DNA of 64,000 nucleotides from Bacteroidales bacterium (lineage in GTDB: Bacteria; Bacteroidota; Bacteroidia; Bacteroidales; UBA932), in contig JAFSJK010000069.1 of NCBI GenBank assembly GCA_017439305.1, positions 1-64,000 of the forward strand. Direction: 5' to 3'. Below, in pieces: positions 43,432 through 52,400 of the stretch (its first letter is position 1; each line of letters begins with the position of its first letter). Position numbers and translations under genes: made by a program. Under the pieces are notes generated by a model that ran no database searches, was not told the DNA's origin, and saw only the letters and a list, made by a program, of their open reading frames with translations.

Positions 43432-43506
43432 GCTGGGTTCGTATAACGGTTAGTACTCGAGATTCTCAATCTCGCAATAGGAGTTCGATTCTCCTACCCA
43501 GTACCA
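43432..43506 (+). tRNA. tRNA-Glu (anticodon CTC), CCA encoded
   Basis: The cloverleaf folds well: acceptor GCTGGGT with ACCCAGT (with a G-U pair at the end), D stem GTA/TAC, anticodon stem CGAGA/TCTCG with loop TTCTCAA, and T stem AGGAG/CTCCT with loop TTCGATT. The anticodon CTC reads GAG. Discriminator A is followed by an encoded CCA. A promoter lies just upstream and a terminator just downstream, so it is a single-gene unit. Confidence 0.93.
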
Positions 43507-43535
43507 AAAAGGCTTCGGAAATTCCGAAGCCTTTT
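43507..43535 (+). terminator. Terminator of tRNA-Glu
   Basis: AAAAGGCTTCGGAA and TTCCGAAGCCTTTT pair perfectly around a single-base centre, ending in a T run; it starts directly after the CCA end. The A-rich 5' side could also make it work for the minus-strand barrel gene that ends at 43557. Confidence 0.88.
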
Positions 43536-43556
43536 CTGTTTCATGTCCGTTCCGAC

Positions 43557-44246
43557 TTAGAAGTCGATCGCGATACCCAGCGTCATATAGCTGAGGTCCA
43601 CGCTACCGTCGGGGAGAAGCCTGGAAGATTTCGGATAGTATCTGAAATACACGCCGATGTCATCATAGGAGAAGGTCGCGAACAGACCGTAGTTGAAGGT
43701 GTTGAGCTTCGCCTTGGTCTCGGAAACCTCGGTGCGCCTGTTAGCCTGCATGAAAGAATAGTAGGTGTTTCCGGCCAGGTTGAAAGCGGCGAAAGCACCG
43801 ACGCCCAGTTCGAAATTACCGAAAATACCCTTCACCAGGAAAGGGGTATCCAGGGAGAACACGTTGAATCCGCCGCGGGACTTGTCAAAGCTTCCGTCGA
43901 CTAACCCGCCGAAATCGAAAGCCTTGATAAGGTTGTCCCCGTTTCCCAGGGCGAAGGCCGTATTCTTGGAATTGAAATTGTTGAAACGGGCATCCAGACC
44001 CAGGCTGAGGCCCAGGACCTCGGCCGGACGGACTTCCACCTTCAGGATATTGAAGAAGAACTCGCCGGACCAGTTGGACTTGAAATCGGAAGAACTGACG
44101 AAATGATAACCGTAGCCGATATGGGAAAACATATCGAAGGAAACCTTCCCGTCGGAGGAAGTGTACAAGGAATAATCTTCTTCAGCGGCCAAAGCCGGGA
44201 CGCCCACCAGCAGGGACGTCAGGAATGCAAAAAACAGTTTTTTCAT
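43557..44246 (-). CDS. Outer-membrane beta-barrel protein of unknown function
   Basis: A 229-residue exported protein. The signal peptide (1-20, ending ALAAE) is followed by alternating strands through to the C-terminus, which ends with phenylalanine (YMTLGIAIDF), as expected for an outer-membrane barrel. The sequence is rich in G, F, Y, N and S. I do not recognise the family. It lies 30 bases after the glycerophosphodiesterase gene and probably shares its transcript. The start is the ATG at 44246; a GTG one codon earlier is possible. Confidence 0.7.
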   Translation of the reverse strand: MKKLFFAFLTSLLVGVPALAAEEDYSLYTSSDGKVSFDMFSHIGYGYHFVSSSDFKSNWSGEFFFNILKVEVRPAEVLGLSLGLDARFNNFNSKNTAFALGNGDNLIKAFDFGGLVDGSFDKSRGGFNVFSLDTPFLVKGIFGNFELGVGAFAAFNLAGNTYYSFMQANRRTEVSETKAKLNTFNYGLFATFSYDDIGVYFRYYPKSSRLLPDGSVDLSYMTLGIAIDF

Positions 44247-44276
44247 CACTATTAAACTAATTGAATTGGGATTGAC

Positions 44277-45155
44277 TCAGCGGACGACCTCGATCAGGCG
44301 GTCGGGATAATTGGAAATGATGGCCTCCACGCCGCACTTGACCAGGCGGCGCATCTCTTCGGGTTCATCGACGGTCCAGGGAACGACCATGATGCCGTTC
44401 TCGTGACACCATTTCACGTTTTCGGGAGTCACCTCGATGCTTTCGGGACTCCACCAGACAGGCTTGAAACTGAGTTTGGACATCCAGGCTTCCACATCCG
44501 TGCTCTCCCCTTCCGTCAGGTAGGAAAGCGTGAGTTGCGGGTATCTTTCGTGCAGGTACTCCAAAGCGCGGGTGTCAAAGCTCTGGACGATGAGGCGGTC
44601 GCCCAGTTTCTTCTCCAGCAGGATCTGGACGCAGGCGTCCACGAATTCGTGGTATTCCGGCCAGGCCGTTCCTTCCAGCTCGCCCTCCATCGACTTGATT
44701 TCGACGTTATAGTTCAGCGCTTGCTTTCCATAGTCTTCCACGAAATCGACCAGGTCAGAAAGGAGCGGGCGGTGGACGGCGCAGTGCTGCTGCGTGGGCC
44801 AGCGGTCGTTCTCCCGGAGTCCCACGTCATACTTCATGACGCTGTCGTAGGGCATCATATAGATGTATTCCTTCGGATCCTCTTCCCGGATGAGGCTGCC
44901 GTCGGGACGGGTGGCATACCGGGGATGGAAATACGCGTCGTGGTTCACGACGACCTGGCCGTCGGCCGTGACCTGCAGGTCGAACTCGACCGTGTTCACG
45001 CCCAGGTCGATGGCGTGCTTCATCGCCGGAATGGTGTTTTCCGGCATCAGGCCTGCGCCGCCGCGGTGAGCCTGGACGTCAATGAAGGGTTTTTCCTTTT
45101 CCTGGCCGCAGGAAACGGCCAGCAGGAGCATCGCTCCGAACAAAACTTTTTTCAT
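44277..45155 (-). CDS. glpQ: Glycerophosphodiester phosphodiesterase lipoprotein
   Basis: Splits glycerophosphodiesters such as glycerophosphoethanolamine into glycerol 3-phosphate and an alcohol. The 292-residue protein is a lipoprotein (cysteine 16 in LLAVSCG), so it works in the periplasm or at the outer membrane. The catalytic set of the GDPD family is intact: H30 and R31 in QAHRGG, PENT shortly after, E57 and D59 in VEFDLQ, and H72 in VNHDA, followed by a TIM barrel ending with WTVDEPEEM. Its ATG shares one base with the stop of the upstream YkvA gene (TGATG). The divergent GlpT transporter could import the glycerol 3-phosphate it makes. Confidence 0.92.
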   Translation of the reverse strand: MKKVLFGAMLLLAVSCGQEKEKPFIDVQAHRGGAGLMPENTIPAMKHAIDLGVNTVEFDLQVTADGQVVVNHDAYFHPRYATRPDGSLIREEDPKEYIYMMPYDSVMKYDVGLRENDRWPTQQHCAVHRPLLSDLVDFVEDYGKQALNYNVEIKSMEGELEGTAWPEYHEFVDACVQILLEKKLGDRLIVQSFDTRALEYLHERYPQLTLSYLTEGESTDVEAWMSKLSFKPVWWSPESIEVTPENVKWCHENGIMVVPWTVDEPEEMRRLVKCGVEAIISNYPDRLIEVVR

Positions 45156-45547
45156 CACCGGTCTTTCTTTTCAAAGAAGAGGTCCAGCATATGGTCATCG
45201 AACTCGCCGAACCATTCGTGCAGTTTCTCCGCCGCCTGCGCCTTCACCTCGGGGGTGATGCTCTTGATGACGCAGTACACGCCCCAGACCAGGGCGGCAA
45301 GGTCGTCCGTGTAGCCGGCTACGGGAATGAAATCCGGAAGCAGGTCGATGGGCAGGATGAAATAGCCCAGGGCGCCGATGATCTTGGCCCGGTCCTTCGA
45401 GGTGGTCATCGGACTCTTGAGCACATAGTAGAGCAGCAGGGCGGCATAGCACACCTTGATACCCGCCTTCCGGGCGAACCTGCGCAGTTTCTCCCAGAAA
45501 TCGTTCTCGTCGTAATGCTGCTGGTAGGAGTCGTATCCGTCTTCCAT
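45155..45547 (-). CDS. YkvA family protein (DUF1232)
   Basis: A 130-residue protein with one clear and one weaker hydrophobic segment. The central GALGYFILPIDLLPDFIPVAGYTDDLAAL stretch contains the hallmark of DUF1232/YkvA: a short hydrophobic helix with the IDLLPDFIP motif. The biochemical role of the family is unknown; it is thought to associate with membranes. It is the first gene of the minus-strand unit, overlapping the phosphodiesterase start. Confidence 0.87.
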   Translation of the reverse strand: MEDGYDSYQQHYDENDFWEKLRRFARKAGIKVCYAALLLYYVLKSPMTTSKDRAKIIGALGYFILPIDLLPDFIPVAGYTDDLAALVWGVYCVIKSITPEVKAQAAEKLHEWFGEFDDHMLDLFFEKKDR

Positions 45548-45565
45548 TTCGTTCTAAAGTTTCTG

Positions 45566-45582
45566 CAAAATTAGTAAATTTG
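45566..45582. promoter_or_regulatory. Mirror-image -7 boxes between ykvA-like and glpT
   Basis: Minus strand TAatTTTG (45573-45566) and plus strand TAaaTTTG (45575-45582), one base apart. The arrangement and almost all bases match the glmM/DUF486 divergent promoter. The -33 elements are weak on both sides. Confidence 0.6.
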
Positions 45583-45595
45583 CGCACTAAACCAT

Positions 45596-46996
45596 ATGGA
45601 AATGCTTAAATTCCTGCAACAGCCCCCTCACAAGCCGGCCGAGACCGGTCCTGAGGCCGACCAGAAATACAAACGCCTGCGGCTGCAGGTGTTCATCGGC
45701 GCCTTCATCGGCTATGCCGGCTTCTACCTTGTACGGAAAAACCTGTCGATGGCCATCCCGGCCATGGGCAGGCTCGGCTTCGACAAGACGGAACTGGGGT
45801 TCGTCCTGGGCCTCAACGCGGCCGCCTATGCCCTTTCGAAGTTCCTGATGGGCAGCGTGTCCGACCGTTCCAACGCCCGGGTCTTCCTGCCCCTGGGGCT
45901 CGTGCTTACCGCTATCTCGATGTGCTTCATGATTGTCCCGATCCAGTTCATCGGTGCGGATCACAAGACCCTGGCCATCGCGGTGATGGGCGTCCTAAAC
46001 GCCCTCGTGGGCTGGTTCAATGGAATGGGCTGGCCCCCTTGCGGCCGTGTGATGACGCACTGGTTCTCGGTAAGCGAACGGGGTACGATGATGAGCATCT
46101 GGAACTGCGCCCATAACGTGGGCGGTGCCCTGGTCGGCCCGATGGCCACCTATGGCGCTGCCTGGTTCGGCAGTTGGTTCTACGGGACGCACGAGGAGCT
46201 GTATTTCCTTATCGGCACATTCGCCTTCCCCGCGGCCGTCGCCCTTTTCATCGCCCTGCTGGCCTATCTCCTCCTGCGCGACACCCCGCAGTCCTGCGGC
46301 CTCCCGTCCGTGGAGAAGTGGCGGAACGACTATCCCAAGAACTACTCCGAAAAACACGAGACTTCAATCTCCGCGAAGGAAATCTTCTTCCAGCACGTGC
46401 TGAACAACAAGTTCCTCTGGTATATCGCCCTGGCGAATGCATTCGTCTATATGGTCCGTTACGGCTGCCTGGACTGGGCGCCCACCATCCTCACGGAGCG
46501 CGGCATCGACCTCAAAAGCGCCGGCTGGGCCTATTTCGCCTATGAATTCGCCGCCATCCCGGGCACCCTCCTCTGCGGCTGGCTGTCCGACAAGCTGTTC
46601 CACGGCCGCCGGGCCCTTCCCACGATGATCTTCATGGCGCTTGTAGCCGTATTCATCGTCCTGTACTGGGCGTTCATCGACAATCTCACGGTCGTCATCA
46701 TCGCCCTCATCGGCATCGGATTCTTCATCTACGGACCGGTGATGCTCATCGTCGTACAGGCCCTGGACCTCGCCCCGAAGAACGCCGCCGGCACCGCCGC
46801 GGGTCTCACGGGCTTCTTCGGCTATTTCTTCGGCACTTTCCTGCTGGCAAACTGGGTCATCGGCCTCGTCGCGCAGAATGTGGGCTGGGGTGCGACTTTC
46901 ATGCTGCTGCTTGCGGCCTGCCTCCTCGCCATCCTGTTCATGGGTCTTACCTACAAGGAGGAGCAGTACCTCGTCAAGAAGGAGAAGAAAAACTGA
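45596..46996 (+). CDS. glpT: Glycerol-3-phosphate/hexose-phosphate antiporter (MFS, GlpT/UhpT type)
   Basis: Inner-membrane antiporter that imports an organic phosphate against inorganic phosphate. The 466-residue protein has 12 predicted helices. The organophosphate-antiporter signatures are present: GYAGFYLVRKNLSMAIP near residue 40, SKFLMGSVSDRSNARVFLP, and GWFNGMGWPPCGRVMTHWFS near 142. The neighbouring phosphodiesterase favours glycerol 3-phosphate as the substrate; hexose phosphate cannot be excluded. The ATG at 45596 is used; the ATG at 45602 is possible. Confidence 0.9.
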   Translation: MEMLKFLQQPPHKPAETGPEADQKYKRLRLQVFIGAFIGYAGFYLVRKNLSMAIPAMGRLGFDKTELGFVLGLNAAAYALSKFLMGSVSDRSNARVFLPLGLVLTAISMCFMIVPIQFIGADHKTLAIAVMGVLNALVGWFNGMGWPPCGRVMTHWFSVSERGTMMSIWNCAHNVGGALVGPMATYGAAWFGSWFYGTHEELYFLIGTFAFPAAVALFIALLAYLLLRDTPQSCGLPSVEKWRNDYPKNYSEKHETSISAKEIFFQHVLNNKFLWYIALANAFVYMVRYGCLDWAPTILTERGIDLKSAGWAYFAYEFAAIPGTLLCGWLSDKLFHGRRALPTMIFMALVAVFIVLYWAFIDNLTVVIIALIGIGFFIYGPVMLIVVQALDLAPKNAAGTAAGLTGFFGYFFGTFLLANWVIGLVAQNVGWGATFMLLLAACLLAILFMGLTYKEEQYLVKKEKKN

Positions 46997-46999
46997 CAC

Positions 47000-47032
47000 T
47001 TTGGCAGAGGTTTTCCTCTGGCAGATAATTTG
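47000..47032 (+). promoter_or_regulatory. Probable promoter of grpE-dnaJ
   Basis: TTTG (47000-47003), 21 bases, then ATaaTTTG (47025-47032), a near match to the -7 box. The GrpE start codon is 18 bases downstream. No heat-shock inverted repeat (CIRCE) is seen. Confidence 0.55.
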
Positions 47033-47049
47033 ATTGGACTGACAGCACT

Positions 47050-47637
47050 ATGGCAAAGAAAAAGAGAATGAATATGGAGAATCAGGAGACGGAAACAGTC
47101 CTGGAAGATGTGGAAACCCTGAAACAGCAGCTCGCCGACGCCCTCAAGAAGGCGGAAGAGGCGGAGAAGGCTGCGGAGGAAGCCGCGCAGAAAGCGGCCG
47201 AAGCCGCCGCCAAGGAAGCGGACCGGAAGAACGACTACCTGCGTCTGATGGCGGAGTTCGACACCTTCCGCCGCCGCACCGCCGAAGAGAAGCTGGAACT
47301 GGTGAAGTCGGCCTCCGCCGACACCATCAAGGGACTCCTCCCGGTCCTGGACGACTGTGAAATCGCCCTGTCCCAGCTGGAGAAAACCGAAGGGAACGAG
47401 GCTGCCAAGGAGGGTGTCCGGCTCATTTTCAACAAGATGACGGCTTACCTCAAGACCAGGGGCCTGGAGCGCATCGAAGCCAAAGGCGAAGTGTTCGATA
47501 CCGAATTCCACGAGGCCGTGACGATGTTCCCCGCTCCCAGCGAGGACCTCAAGGGGAAGGTCATCGACGTCGCCCAGACCGGCTATACCCTGGGCGGGAA
47601 AGTCCTCCGGTATGCCAAAGTGATCGTAGGAGCATAA
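47050..47637 (+). CDS. grpE: Nucleotide exchange factor GrpE
   Basis: Co-chaperone that releases ADP from DnaK. The 195-residue protein has a lysine-rich start, a long alanine/glutamate coiled coil (about 20-65), the conserved [16 protein letters not shown] helix (about 60-75), and a C-terminal beta-domain with [13 protein letters not shown] and [17 protein letters not shown], the family signature. dnaJ follows 4 bases later. An alternative start is the ATG at 47071. Confidence 0.95.
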   Translation: MAKKKRMNMENQETETVLEDVETLKQQLADALKKAEEAEKAAEEAAQKAAEAAAKEADRKNDYLRLMAEFDTFRRRTAEEKLELVKSASADTIKGLLPVLDDCEIALSQLEKTEGNEAAKEGVRLIFNKMTAYLKTRGLERIEAKGEVFDTEFHEAVTMFPAPSEDLKGKVIDVAQTGYTLGGKVLRYAKVIVGA

Positions 47638-47641
47638 GGAT

Positions 47642-48829
47642 ATGGCACAGAAAAGGGATTACTACGAGGTACTCGGCGTGACCAAGTCGGCATCGGCCGA
47701 CGAGATCAAGTCGGCGTACCGCAAACTGGCGCTGAAATGGCACCCGGACCGCTGGGTGAACGGCACCGACGCCGAGAAGAAGACCGCCGAAGAGAACTTC
47801 AAGGAGGCGGCCGAGGCGTATTCGGTGCTGAGCGACCCTGACAAGAAGGCCCGGTACGACCAGTTCGGCTTCGCCGGCGACCAGATGGGCGGCGGAGGCG
47901 GATTCGACTTCGGCGGATTCGACCTCAACGACATCCTCCGGAACGTGTTCGGCGGCGGGTTCAACTTCGGCGGAGGCGGATTCGACTTCGGCTTCGGCGG
48001 CGGATCCTCCCAGGGCGGCACGCAGACGCGTACCTACCGCGGCCGCGACATCCGCACCAGCGTGAAACTCACCCTGGAGGAGATTGCTACGGGCTGTGAG
48101 AAGGAAGTGACCATCGAGCGCAACCGTCCTTGCCCCGACTGTCAGGGAAAGGGTACCAAGAATCCGTCGGACGTCAAGACCTGCCCGAACTGTAACGGGC
48201 GCGGCCAGGTCCAGCGGGTGGTCAACAGCCTTTTCGGACGGGCCGTCTCCTACGAAACCTGCCCCCAGTGCGGTGGAGAAGGAAAAATTATCACCAATCC
48301 CTGCCGTCGCTGCAACGGAACCGGCCTGGAGCGCCGTCGTGAGGCCGTGCGCGTAAAGATTCCTGCCGGCGTTGAAGAAGGCATGCAGGTGACCGTGCGT
48401 GGCGAAGGCCACTCCGCGATGCGCGGCGGTACGAACGGCGACCTCCTGGTCGTCATCAAGGAGGAGACCCATTCCAACCTCCGCCGGGACGGAAACAACC
48501 TGTTCTACACCCGGATCATCTCCGTAATGGACGCGATGCTGGGCTGCGAAATCTCCGTCCCCTGCCTGGACGGCAGCTATAAGGTCAAACTGGACGCCGG
48601 GACCCAGTCCGGCACCGTGATCAAACTGCGGGGCAAAGGTCTTCCTTCCGTCCAGGGCTACGGCCGCGGAACCGGCGACCTGTACGTGAAGGTACTTGTA
48701 TGGATTCCGCGCAAGCTTTCCCGTTCCGAAAAGGAGATGATGGAGTCCATCCGCAACAATACGACCTTCACACCCGACCTCAGCCGGGACGACAAGGCCT
48801 TATTTGACAAGGAAAAGAATATTTTCTAA
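47642..48829 (+). CDS. dnaJ: Chaperone DnaJ
   Basis: Hsp40 partner that stimulates the DnaK ATPase and delivers unfolded proteins. The 395-residue protein has a J domain (about 4-75) with the HPD motif (WHPDRW), a Gly/Phe-rich segment (about 77-125), a zinc domain with the four CxxCxGxG repeats ([32 protein letters not shown], about 165-235), and the C-terminal substrate-binding domains. All key residues are intact. Co-transcribed with grpE; dnaK is not in the window. Confidence 0.97.
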   Translation: MAQKRDYYEVLGVTKSASADEIKSAYRKLALKWHPDRWVNGTDAEKKTAEENFKEAAEAYSVLSDPDKKARYDQFGFAGDQMGGGGGFDFGGFDLNDILRNVFGGGFNFGGGGFDFGFGGGSSQGGTQTRTYRGRDIRTSVKLTLEEIATGCEKEVTIERNRPCPDCQGKGTKNPSDVKTCPNCNGRGQVQRVVNSLFGRAVSYETCPQCGGEGKIITNPCRRCNGTGLERRREAVRVKIPAGVEEGMQVTVRGEGHSAMRGGTNGDLLVVIKEETHSNLRRDGNNLFYTRIISVMDAMLGCEISVPCLDGSYKVKLDAGTQSGTVIKLRGKGLPSVQGYGRGTGDLYVKVLVWIPRKLSRSEKEMMESIRNNTTFTPDLSRDDKALFDKEKNIF

Positions 48830-48835
48830 GAAAAA

Positions 48836-48867
48836 TTTGGTCAATCAAAAAAAACTTCCTACATTTG
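48836..48867 (+). promoter_or_regulatory. Promoter of the L19 gene
   Basis: TTTG (48836-48839), exactly 20 bases, TAcaTTTG (48860-48867): a full consensus match directly after the dnaJ stop. Confidence 0.88.
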
Positions 48868-48881
48868 CAATCCCGAATCAA

Positions 48882-48917
48882 GCAACCTCTTGTCAAGGGT
48901 ATGAACGGCAAAGTTGC
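48882..48917 (+). promoter_or_regulatory. Structured leader of the L19 mRNA (possible autoregulatory element)
   Basis: In the roughly 65-base leader, GCAAC (48882-48886) can pair with GTTGC (48913-48917), enclosing a small hairpin CTCTT-GTC-AAGGG (48887-48899). Ribosomal protein leaders that bind the encoded protein are known for L19 in other bacteria; whether this is one is inferred. Confidence 0.4.
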
Positions 48918-48940
48918 GCTAAAGACGGAGTATTGAAATA

Positions 48941-49309
48941 ATGGATTTGATTAAAGTAGCAGAGCAGGCTTTTGCCGGTGGCAAGGCCGCTGAATTCCCG
49001 GAGTTCAAGGCAGGTGACACGGTCACCGTGACCTACCGGATCAAGGAAGGAGACAAGGAGCGTGACCAGAAGTTCCGCGGTGTCGTCATCCAGATGAAGG
49101 GTGCTGATCCTTTCACCAAGACCTTCACCATCCGCAAGGTTTCCGGCGGTATCGGAGTTGAGAGAATCTTCCCGTTCCAGTCCCCTTTCATTGACAAGAT
49201 CGAGGTGAACAAGCATGGTAAAGTGCGTCGCGCACGTATCTTCTACCTCCGCGATCTGACCGGTAAGAAGGCCCGCATCAAGGAAAAGGTCTACACTGCT
49301 GAGAAATAA
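48941..49309 (+). CDS. rplS: 50S ribosomal protein L19
   Basis: Large-subunit protein at the interface between the subunits. The 122-residue protein shows the L19 core: [58 protein letters not shown] (in pieces) and the C-terminal [20 protein letters not shown]. Length is normal. It has its own promoter and is followed 14 bases later by tRNA-Arg, which probably lies on the same transcript. Confidence 0.98.
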   Translation: MDLIKVAEQAFAGGKAAEFPEFKAGDTVTVTYRIKEGDKERDQKFRGVVIQMKGADPFTKTFTIRKVSGGIGVERIFPFQSPFIDKIEVNKHGKVRRARIFYLRDLTGKKARIKEKVYTAEK

Positions 49310-49323
49310 GCCGCAAGGCGAAT

Positions 49324-49397
49324 GGCTCCATAGCTCAATTGAATAGAGCATTTGACTACGGATCAAAAGGTTACAGGTTTGAGTCCTGTTGGAGTCA
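49324..49397 (+). tRNA. tRNA-Arg (anticodon ACG)
   Basis: Acceptor GGCTCCA pairs with TGGAGTC (one G-U), anticodon stem TTTGA/TCAAA with loop CTACGGA, T stem ACAGG/CCTGT. The anticodon ACG reads CGU and, after A-to-I editing, CGC and CGA. CCA is not encoded (the gene ends ACTG). It marks the border between the core region and the low-GC locus to its right. Confidence 0.92.
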
Positions 49398-49400
49398 CTG

Positions 49401-49436
49401 AAAAACCCCGCTAGAGATAGTTCTAGCGGGGTTTTT
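49401..49436 (+). terminator. Terminator after tRNA-Arg
   Basis: A perfect 15-base inverted repeat, AAAAACCCCGCTAGA and TCTAGCGGGGTTTTT, around a 6-base loop. The A run on one side and the T run on the other let it work in both directions, so it may also stop transcription from the convergent GH92 gene. Confidence 0.93.
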
Positions 49437-49474
49437 CTTTTCATGCTCTCTTTGCCCTATGTGCCCCAAAGGGG

Positions 49475-52400
49475 TCAATTTGGAGCGGATTCTCGACAAC
49501 CCTGCTGGGTAAAAGTAATCTGGAAAAGCTGACCGTCTTTGCGGAACGTATGCAAGGATGAACCATCACCAAGCTTTCCATATCCTAAGACCTCTGTCCC
49601 TTCGAGCCTTTTTGCCAGTTTGAACAACTCATCGCTCCGTTCCTCGAAGATTGCCTTACATGATGCCTGGCGGTCTGATTTCTCTCCATAGGGAGTTATC
49701 CCGGGATCGTCTGATAGGATATAGTCATAGCAGTGGATAAGGGACTCCTTCGCACCTCCCAGGATCGTATAATATGCCTGCTCGATGAATTTCTGGGGTG
49801 TGCTGTCCAGCGCATCATACCAACCTCCCGAGCATCGTCCGCCGGTAAGGTCCTGAGTATATCCTACAATCCAGCACGCTTGAAGTGGATCAGGATTGGC
49901 GTCGCGGGTTTCAGTGCCTATCCAGCATTCGCCAAAAAGCTCGGCCTGCGCTAAAGGAGAATATCCTCTCTTTTCCCAGTCGCGCCACCAGCACGGGTAC
50001 TTGATTATCATCTGCACGTCAGGATTGACTTTTCGTGCCGGCTCGATAATGTCCTCCTTGCATACATCCATTAGGAGTGCCCTTCTGTACTCTTCCCAGT
50101 CTTCGATGCCCTTCCTTGCTTTATCATTGGAGCATGAAAGGCACTCGTCACCATGGTCAAGAAACAGGAAGTCATCAATGATTATCGTATCAAAAAGTTT
50201 GGCGGCGCGCTGTATTTCCTTTGATAGCTTCTTTCTGGCAGCAGGATCGCTCCAGCATGTCTCTATCGGCGATTCACCGTTCTCTGTAGGGGCATTCAGG
50301 CGGGTAGGCGTAATCATTCCACAGACCTCCATATCATGCCTGCGGAAGTAGTTCCTCTCCTTTCTCAGGAGCGAGGTGGGCACGGTTTCCCCGTGTCTGT
50401 AACTTTCCAGCCAGAGTTTGGTGATGTGGTTTTCCTTGCACCATTCAGCGAATTCCTCTCTTTTGTTCTTGTTGCTAAGCGCGCCGTTGCAGCTTGTAAC
50501 CTTGCAACTCATCGAAAAGACATGACCCGATTCTTCAGGCAGTCCGGGTTTCTCATACTCAAAAACAAGCTCACCCCCCTGTGCCAGTTCCGCATGGCTG
50601 ATTCTCCATTCCTTGATAACCTTACCATTGAAAGTTACCTGTTTGACCGGAGCAGGGAGATCAGACAAATTCTTCGTCTTGATTGTCAGGATATGTCCAT
50701 TCTGCAGAGTCAATATGGCGTTGCTCACACAGGGTGCCCCAAGCTCATACCATCCATCGGAAGGATTGAGCATATAGAGTCCGAGTGAGGACATAATGTA
50801 CCATGCGCTCATCTGACCGCAATCTTCGTTGCCATCGAATCCCTTGCGGTCGGTAGAATAGCAGCGTGACAATATCTCACGGACATGCAGCTGAGTCTTC
50901 TCCGGCTTTCCTATCCTGTTGTACAGATAAGCTACATGATGGCTGGTCTCGTTTCCATGAATGGAACGGTTGCCATTCTCACCCTTCCAGAAAAGGTCTT
51001 TGAAATACGAATCGAGACGGGATTCCAGCACATCGTTGCCGCCCATCAGTGCCGACAGCCCTTCGACATCATACGGAACGGCCCATACTGCGGTCTGTGG
51101 AGAACATTCGGTATAGTGAGGTCCGGACAATGGGTCAACCCAGGAACCATCGGCATTTCTCGGAAGGAAAAGCTTTGCCTCATCATTCCACAAGTTGCGA
51201 TAGTTATAAGAGCGGCTCCTGAAGTACTCGGCATCGTCAAGATGTCCAGTTGCTTCAGCAAGGACAGCTGCTGCCAGATCCTGCAAACCGAAATCCTGTG
51301 TCCTGGACACGGACTCGTTGGTTTCATCAGCAGCGACATAACCAAGCTCCATATACCTGGATAAGCCGGCACGCGTCTCAGGGGTGTCTCCAAAATCGCC
51401 CCTATCCTGCCAGCGAAGTTCCCGATCATTTGGCTGCGGTTCCATGGCATTCTTCCTGACGGCCTCATATGCCGCGTCAAGGTCAAAGCCCCTGAATCCC
51501 TTTGTAAATGCCTCAGCAAGGATGGTCTCGGCAGGAGACCCAACCATGATTCCGGTATATGAGGGATTGGGCCACTTGGGAAGCCGTCCGCCCTCGTGGT
51601 ACATATCCACCAGGCTTTGCATCATGTCATCGATGCGTTCGGGCTCCAGCATGGTTAATAGAGGGTGCTCCGCACGATACGTATCCCACATTGACCAGCA
51701 GTTGTACATTATGCCATCATGCACACTATCGTCAAAGGCTGAGTAATACTGGCCGTATTCATCAATTTCCCTTGGATACAGCAGCGAGTGGTATAAGCCA
51801 GTATAGAAAATGGTCTTGACATCGTCATCCGCCTCAATCTGTAGCTTGTCGAATTCCCTCTGCCAGGACATTTTTGAAATGTCAGCCACGTCATCCACGT
51901 CTTTGGAACAAATCTCTCTTTCCAGATTGGCCTTCGCCTGCTCAACGCTGATCAACGAGAGCCCAATCCTGGCTATGAGTGGATTCTGTGACGGTCCAAA
52001 GCAAAGAACGCATTGCGTTTCATCCTCATCGTTGCCCGTACACTCATGCCCTGCATATGGCCGGGAGAAGGTCATATAGAAATAGCCCCTGAAGTTTGGC
52101 TTGGGACTGGTGTGACTAGCATCGAATCGATCGGAATTCCAACCTGAAATGCTCATGCCGTCTTCAGAGAAATCGACATGGCCGAGATGAGGTGAATGGT
52201 CGGAGCAAGCCCCCACAGGGATTCGCGATGCATCAATGACAAGATGCTCGGCCACAGAGAACTCAAACACTGCTGAATGCTCAAGTCCGGAATATCTGGT
52301 ACGGATTCCACCAGCCTCTACAATTGAAAGATAAGGCGTGTATTCCTCCCTCGTAATCCGCTGACCGCGACTTGCATAATCCACAACGGGTTCCCCGATC

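Noticed and set aside
49324-49436. Attachment-site repeat of the tRNA-Arg 3' end inside the low-GC segment
   Set aside because: I saw no second copy of the tRNA end up to 64000 and no integrase; any far end must lie outside the window.
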